In this document: piece after piece, positions 9,099 to 10,439 of the stretch
Layout: every line of letters starts with the position of its first letter
Numbering within the stretch: the first letter of the stretch is position 1
NCBI GenBank assembly: GCA_003024985.2
Contig: PXIH01S0019550.1
Direction: 5' to 3' (one strand)
Origin: Euperipatoides rowelli
Taxonomy: Eukaryota; Onychophora; Udeonychophora; Euonychophora; Peripatopsidae
DNA length: 10,439 nucleotides
The notes under the pieces: model-generated
What the model was told of the DNA's origin: nothing
Databases searched by the model: none
What the model saw: the letters and a program-made list of their open reading frames with translations, nothing else
Program-made: the position numbers and the translations under genes

Positions 9099-9230
9099 TA
9101 TTTAGTCTTAAACTATGTTATTGGAGTTAGGGTTCAGATTAGGATAAAGGTGAAGAATGTAAATAATGTATTTAGTGTTAAACTTCGGTAATGGATTTTA
9201 GGGTATAGGTTAGGAATGTAAATAATGTAA
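9099..9230. repeat. Two-copy tandem duplication, about 70-bp unit
   Basis: Copy one runs 9099-9168 and copy two 9169 to about 9230. Both begin TATTTAGTSTTAAACT, continue with a GGTAATGGA/GTTATTGGA block, a TTAGGGT word and a TTAGGA/TTAGGAA block, and end GAATGTAAATAATGTA. The second copy is shorter by about eight bases in the middle. Divergence is substantial, so the duplication is not recent. Confidence 0.72.
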
Positions 9231-9662
9231 TACCTGCATTTACCAGATTAATGAAAAGTATTCTATGTTGTAAATATGTTGGATTGTATTGATATAATAA
9301 TCAGCTCTGCAGAACAGTATCCATAGGTTATATATTGAAGAATCTGCTGCCACAATTATATGTCGTGTAAGCACAATTTATAATCAAATATTCGTCGTAA
9401 GTAGTGTACGGTACTTAATAGCTACCTAATGTCCACCATAGTAAAATTTATCATGCATTTTATGTGCTATAATAATTCATTTCCAAGATAAAAATAACAT
9501 ATTTGAAAGCACTTTCTTATAGCCTAATTTATAGTCTATTGATATATTTTCGACTTGTAGCCTACTAACTTATTCGTAGGCCCACTAAAAAAACCCCAAA
9601 AAACCTAGAGATTATTTTGGTACAAAAGCTAAAAGAGAAGGATGAGCATGAAAATCCAAATA

Positions 9663-9708
9663 TATTAATATTTGCACATGGGTAAATTGTTATTAATATT
9701 TGAACATG
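9663..9708. repeat. Short direct repeat, 28-bp period
   Basis: TATTAATATTTGCACATG at 9663-9680 recurs at 9691-9708 with a single change (17 of 18 identical). The spacer is only ten bases, so slippage duplication is the simplest origin. Confidence 0.6.
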
Positions 9709-10060
9709 AATAAAAAATGTTCTTGATCCACTAAACTAAGTAGGCTACTGCACGTTTAACAGAAGAAAAAAGTACTTTTCACTGCAGTGACAGAAGACAG
9801 ACATATACAGGTATTTGATAAAAGTCCTAGGTCTTATTCTATGAATATGTAATTGAAATGTTTATTTATGTTTTTATATCAACGGCAATGCAGGTTTTAT
9901 TGACCATGGGAATGTTTCACAATAAATTAATGTACCGTACAATAAAACACGACTAGGATTTAAAATAAAGACTGTGAACTAAACAAATAAGACTTATTAG
10001 CAAAATAAGTGAAGACTCTATTATTTTTTTTTTAAAAAAAGGAAAAACCTTCTTGCTGAC

Positions 10061-10107
10061 ATTCTTCAATATGGTAATATTGAAGTAATATTACCATATT
10101 GAAAAAT
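10061..10107. repeat. Near-perfect palindromic hairpin beside the first PRDX4 exon
   Basis: The 17-base arm at 10065-10081 (TTCAATATGGTAATATT) is an exact reverse complement of 10087-10103, with the 5-nt loop GAAGT between them. One mismatch outward, three more base pairs form (10061-10063 with 10105-10107). It lies in the intron about 240 bases downstream of the donor in the direction of transcription, so it would fold in the pre-mRNA as well as cruciform in DNA. No target-site duplication was seen. Confidence 0.8.
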
Positions 10108-10344
10108 GGGTAATAAAACACATTTTTTTTTTGCTAGGCTTTTATAATATAAACCTAATTGCTATGACAATCTATTATTTTAATACAACAAAGTGAAGTA
10201 GTACCGGTACTTTAAAAGATTGATGTAATATTTACAATTCCCCACCAATATTAAAACTTAATTATCTCTCAGACAGGATGATGTATTCCACTTTACGGGC
10301 AAATAAAATTCATATTGACAAACAAAATACAAATCATCGCCTAC

Positions 10345-10439
10345 TCTGAGCTTTACTCCAATGAAGATTGTGTCCAGAAGCCTTTGTTGTTTCTTGAGGA
10401 TACACGTGTCCACCAGCATACTGATAGCATGCTTCTTCA
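10345..10439 (-). CDS. PRDX4: PRDX4-like peroxiredoxin, N-terminal exon (partial, runs off the window)
   Basis: This exon encodes the N-terminal extension of a secretory-pathway 2-Cys peroxiredoxin, an enzyme that reduces hydrogen peroxide using paired cysteines. Read from 10439 downwards, after one leading base, 31 codons give EEACYQYAGGHVYP, then a variable stretch, then NLHWSKAQ. The C-x-x-YAGG-x-VYP block and the L-H-x-SKA block are characteristic of animal PRDX4 and absent from the cytosolic PRDX1/2 types. The cysteine in this block is the extra N-terminal one that in known PRDX4 proteins cross-links dimers. The exon ends with a single base A (phase 1) before a GT donor at 10344-10343 (GTAGGC, weak but with G at +5). 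That A plus TT from the exon at 3475 makes an Ile codon, giving SKAQ-ISKPAP, the family sequence. The start codon and signal peptide would lie beyond 10439. Identity comes from motif recall, not a search. Confidence 0.87.

Larger units (their letters stand above)
3476..10344 (-). other. Phase-1 intron of the PRDX4-like gene (6,869 bp)
   Basis: This intron is inferred from the two exons that flank it. It starts GTAGGC on the minus strand at 10344 and ends TTTTAG at 3476, preceded by a T-rich, A-poor stretch on the minus strand that can serve as polypyrimidine tract. The phase (1) agrees on both sides, and the codon formed across the junction is the conserved Ile. It is filled with A+T-rich sequence, a LINE relic in the same orientation as the gene, one hAT-type MITE and several hairpins. 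An unrecognised small exon inside it cannot be excluded, but none is needed because the joined protein is continuous. Confidence 0.85.
9231..10344. other. Intronic stretch next to the first PRDX4 exon, no gene seen
   Basis: A/T-rich sequence contains the short direct repeat at 9663-9708, the palindromic hairpin at 10061-10107 and a perfect 10-bp palindrome GTACCGGTAC at 10201-10210. No further exon or transposon end was recognised. Confidence 0.5.

Noticed and set aside
1-10439. tRNA, rRNA or CRISPR features
   Set aside because: No cloverleaf with recognisable A and B boxes, no rRNA core sequence and no regularly spaced repeats were seen. The gene structure with introns is animal, so CRISPR is not expected.

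Overview
The window is very A+T-rich animal DNA (about three quarters A+T by eye). It is almost entirely intron and decayed transposon sequence around two short exons of one gene on the minus strand. The gene is a typical 2-Cys peroxiredoxin of the PRDX4 type (secretory-pathway/ER peroxiredoxin). Both exons were found by reading the minus strand for splice-bounded coding segments. They join in frame across a phase-1 intron, and the joined protein reads directly into the start of the thioredoxin-fold domain. The coding style, the RTE-type LINE, the hAT-type MITE and recurring words such as TACCGGTAC suggest a marine invertebrate, perhaps a non-vertebrate deuterostome. That placement is only a guess.

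Layout, high to low coordinates (the direction of transcription). Positions 10439-10345 hold an exon carrying the PRDX4-specific N-terminal segment with its extra cysteine. Positions 10344-3476 are a 6.87 kb intron. It contains a 47-bp near-perfect hairpin (10061-10107), a 70-bp tandem duplication (9099-9230), a decayed RTE-like LINE reverse transcriptase in the same orientation as the gene (about 7500-6310), several small inverted and direct repeats, and a complete 444-bp hAT-type MITE with terminal inverted repeats and an 8-bp target duplication (3663-4106). Positions 3475-3358 are the second exon, which ends just before the expected peroxidatic-cysteine motif. Positions 3357-1 are the start of the next intron, at least 3.36 kb long. 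No further exon was recognised there. It holds a 72-nt hairpin (2171-2242), a repeated-motif cluster (38-175) and two compositionally odd islands.

No RNA gene, CRISPR array, operon or intact mobile element was found. The open reading frames longer than about 60 codons are chance frames in A+T-rich DNA, except one at 7276-7067 on the minus strand, which is a genuine piece of the broken LINE. I see no new biological system. The points worth a second look are the split peroxiredoxin gene, the well-bounded MITE, the LINE relic with an altered catalytic box, and several unexplained hairpins.
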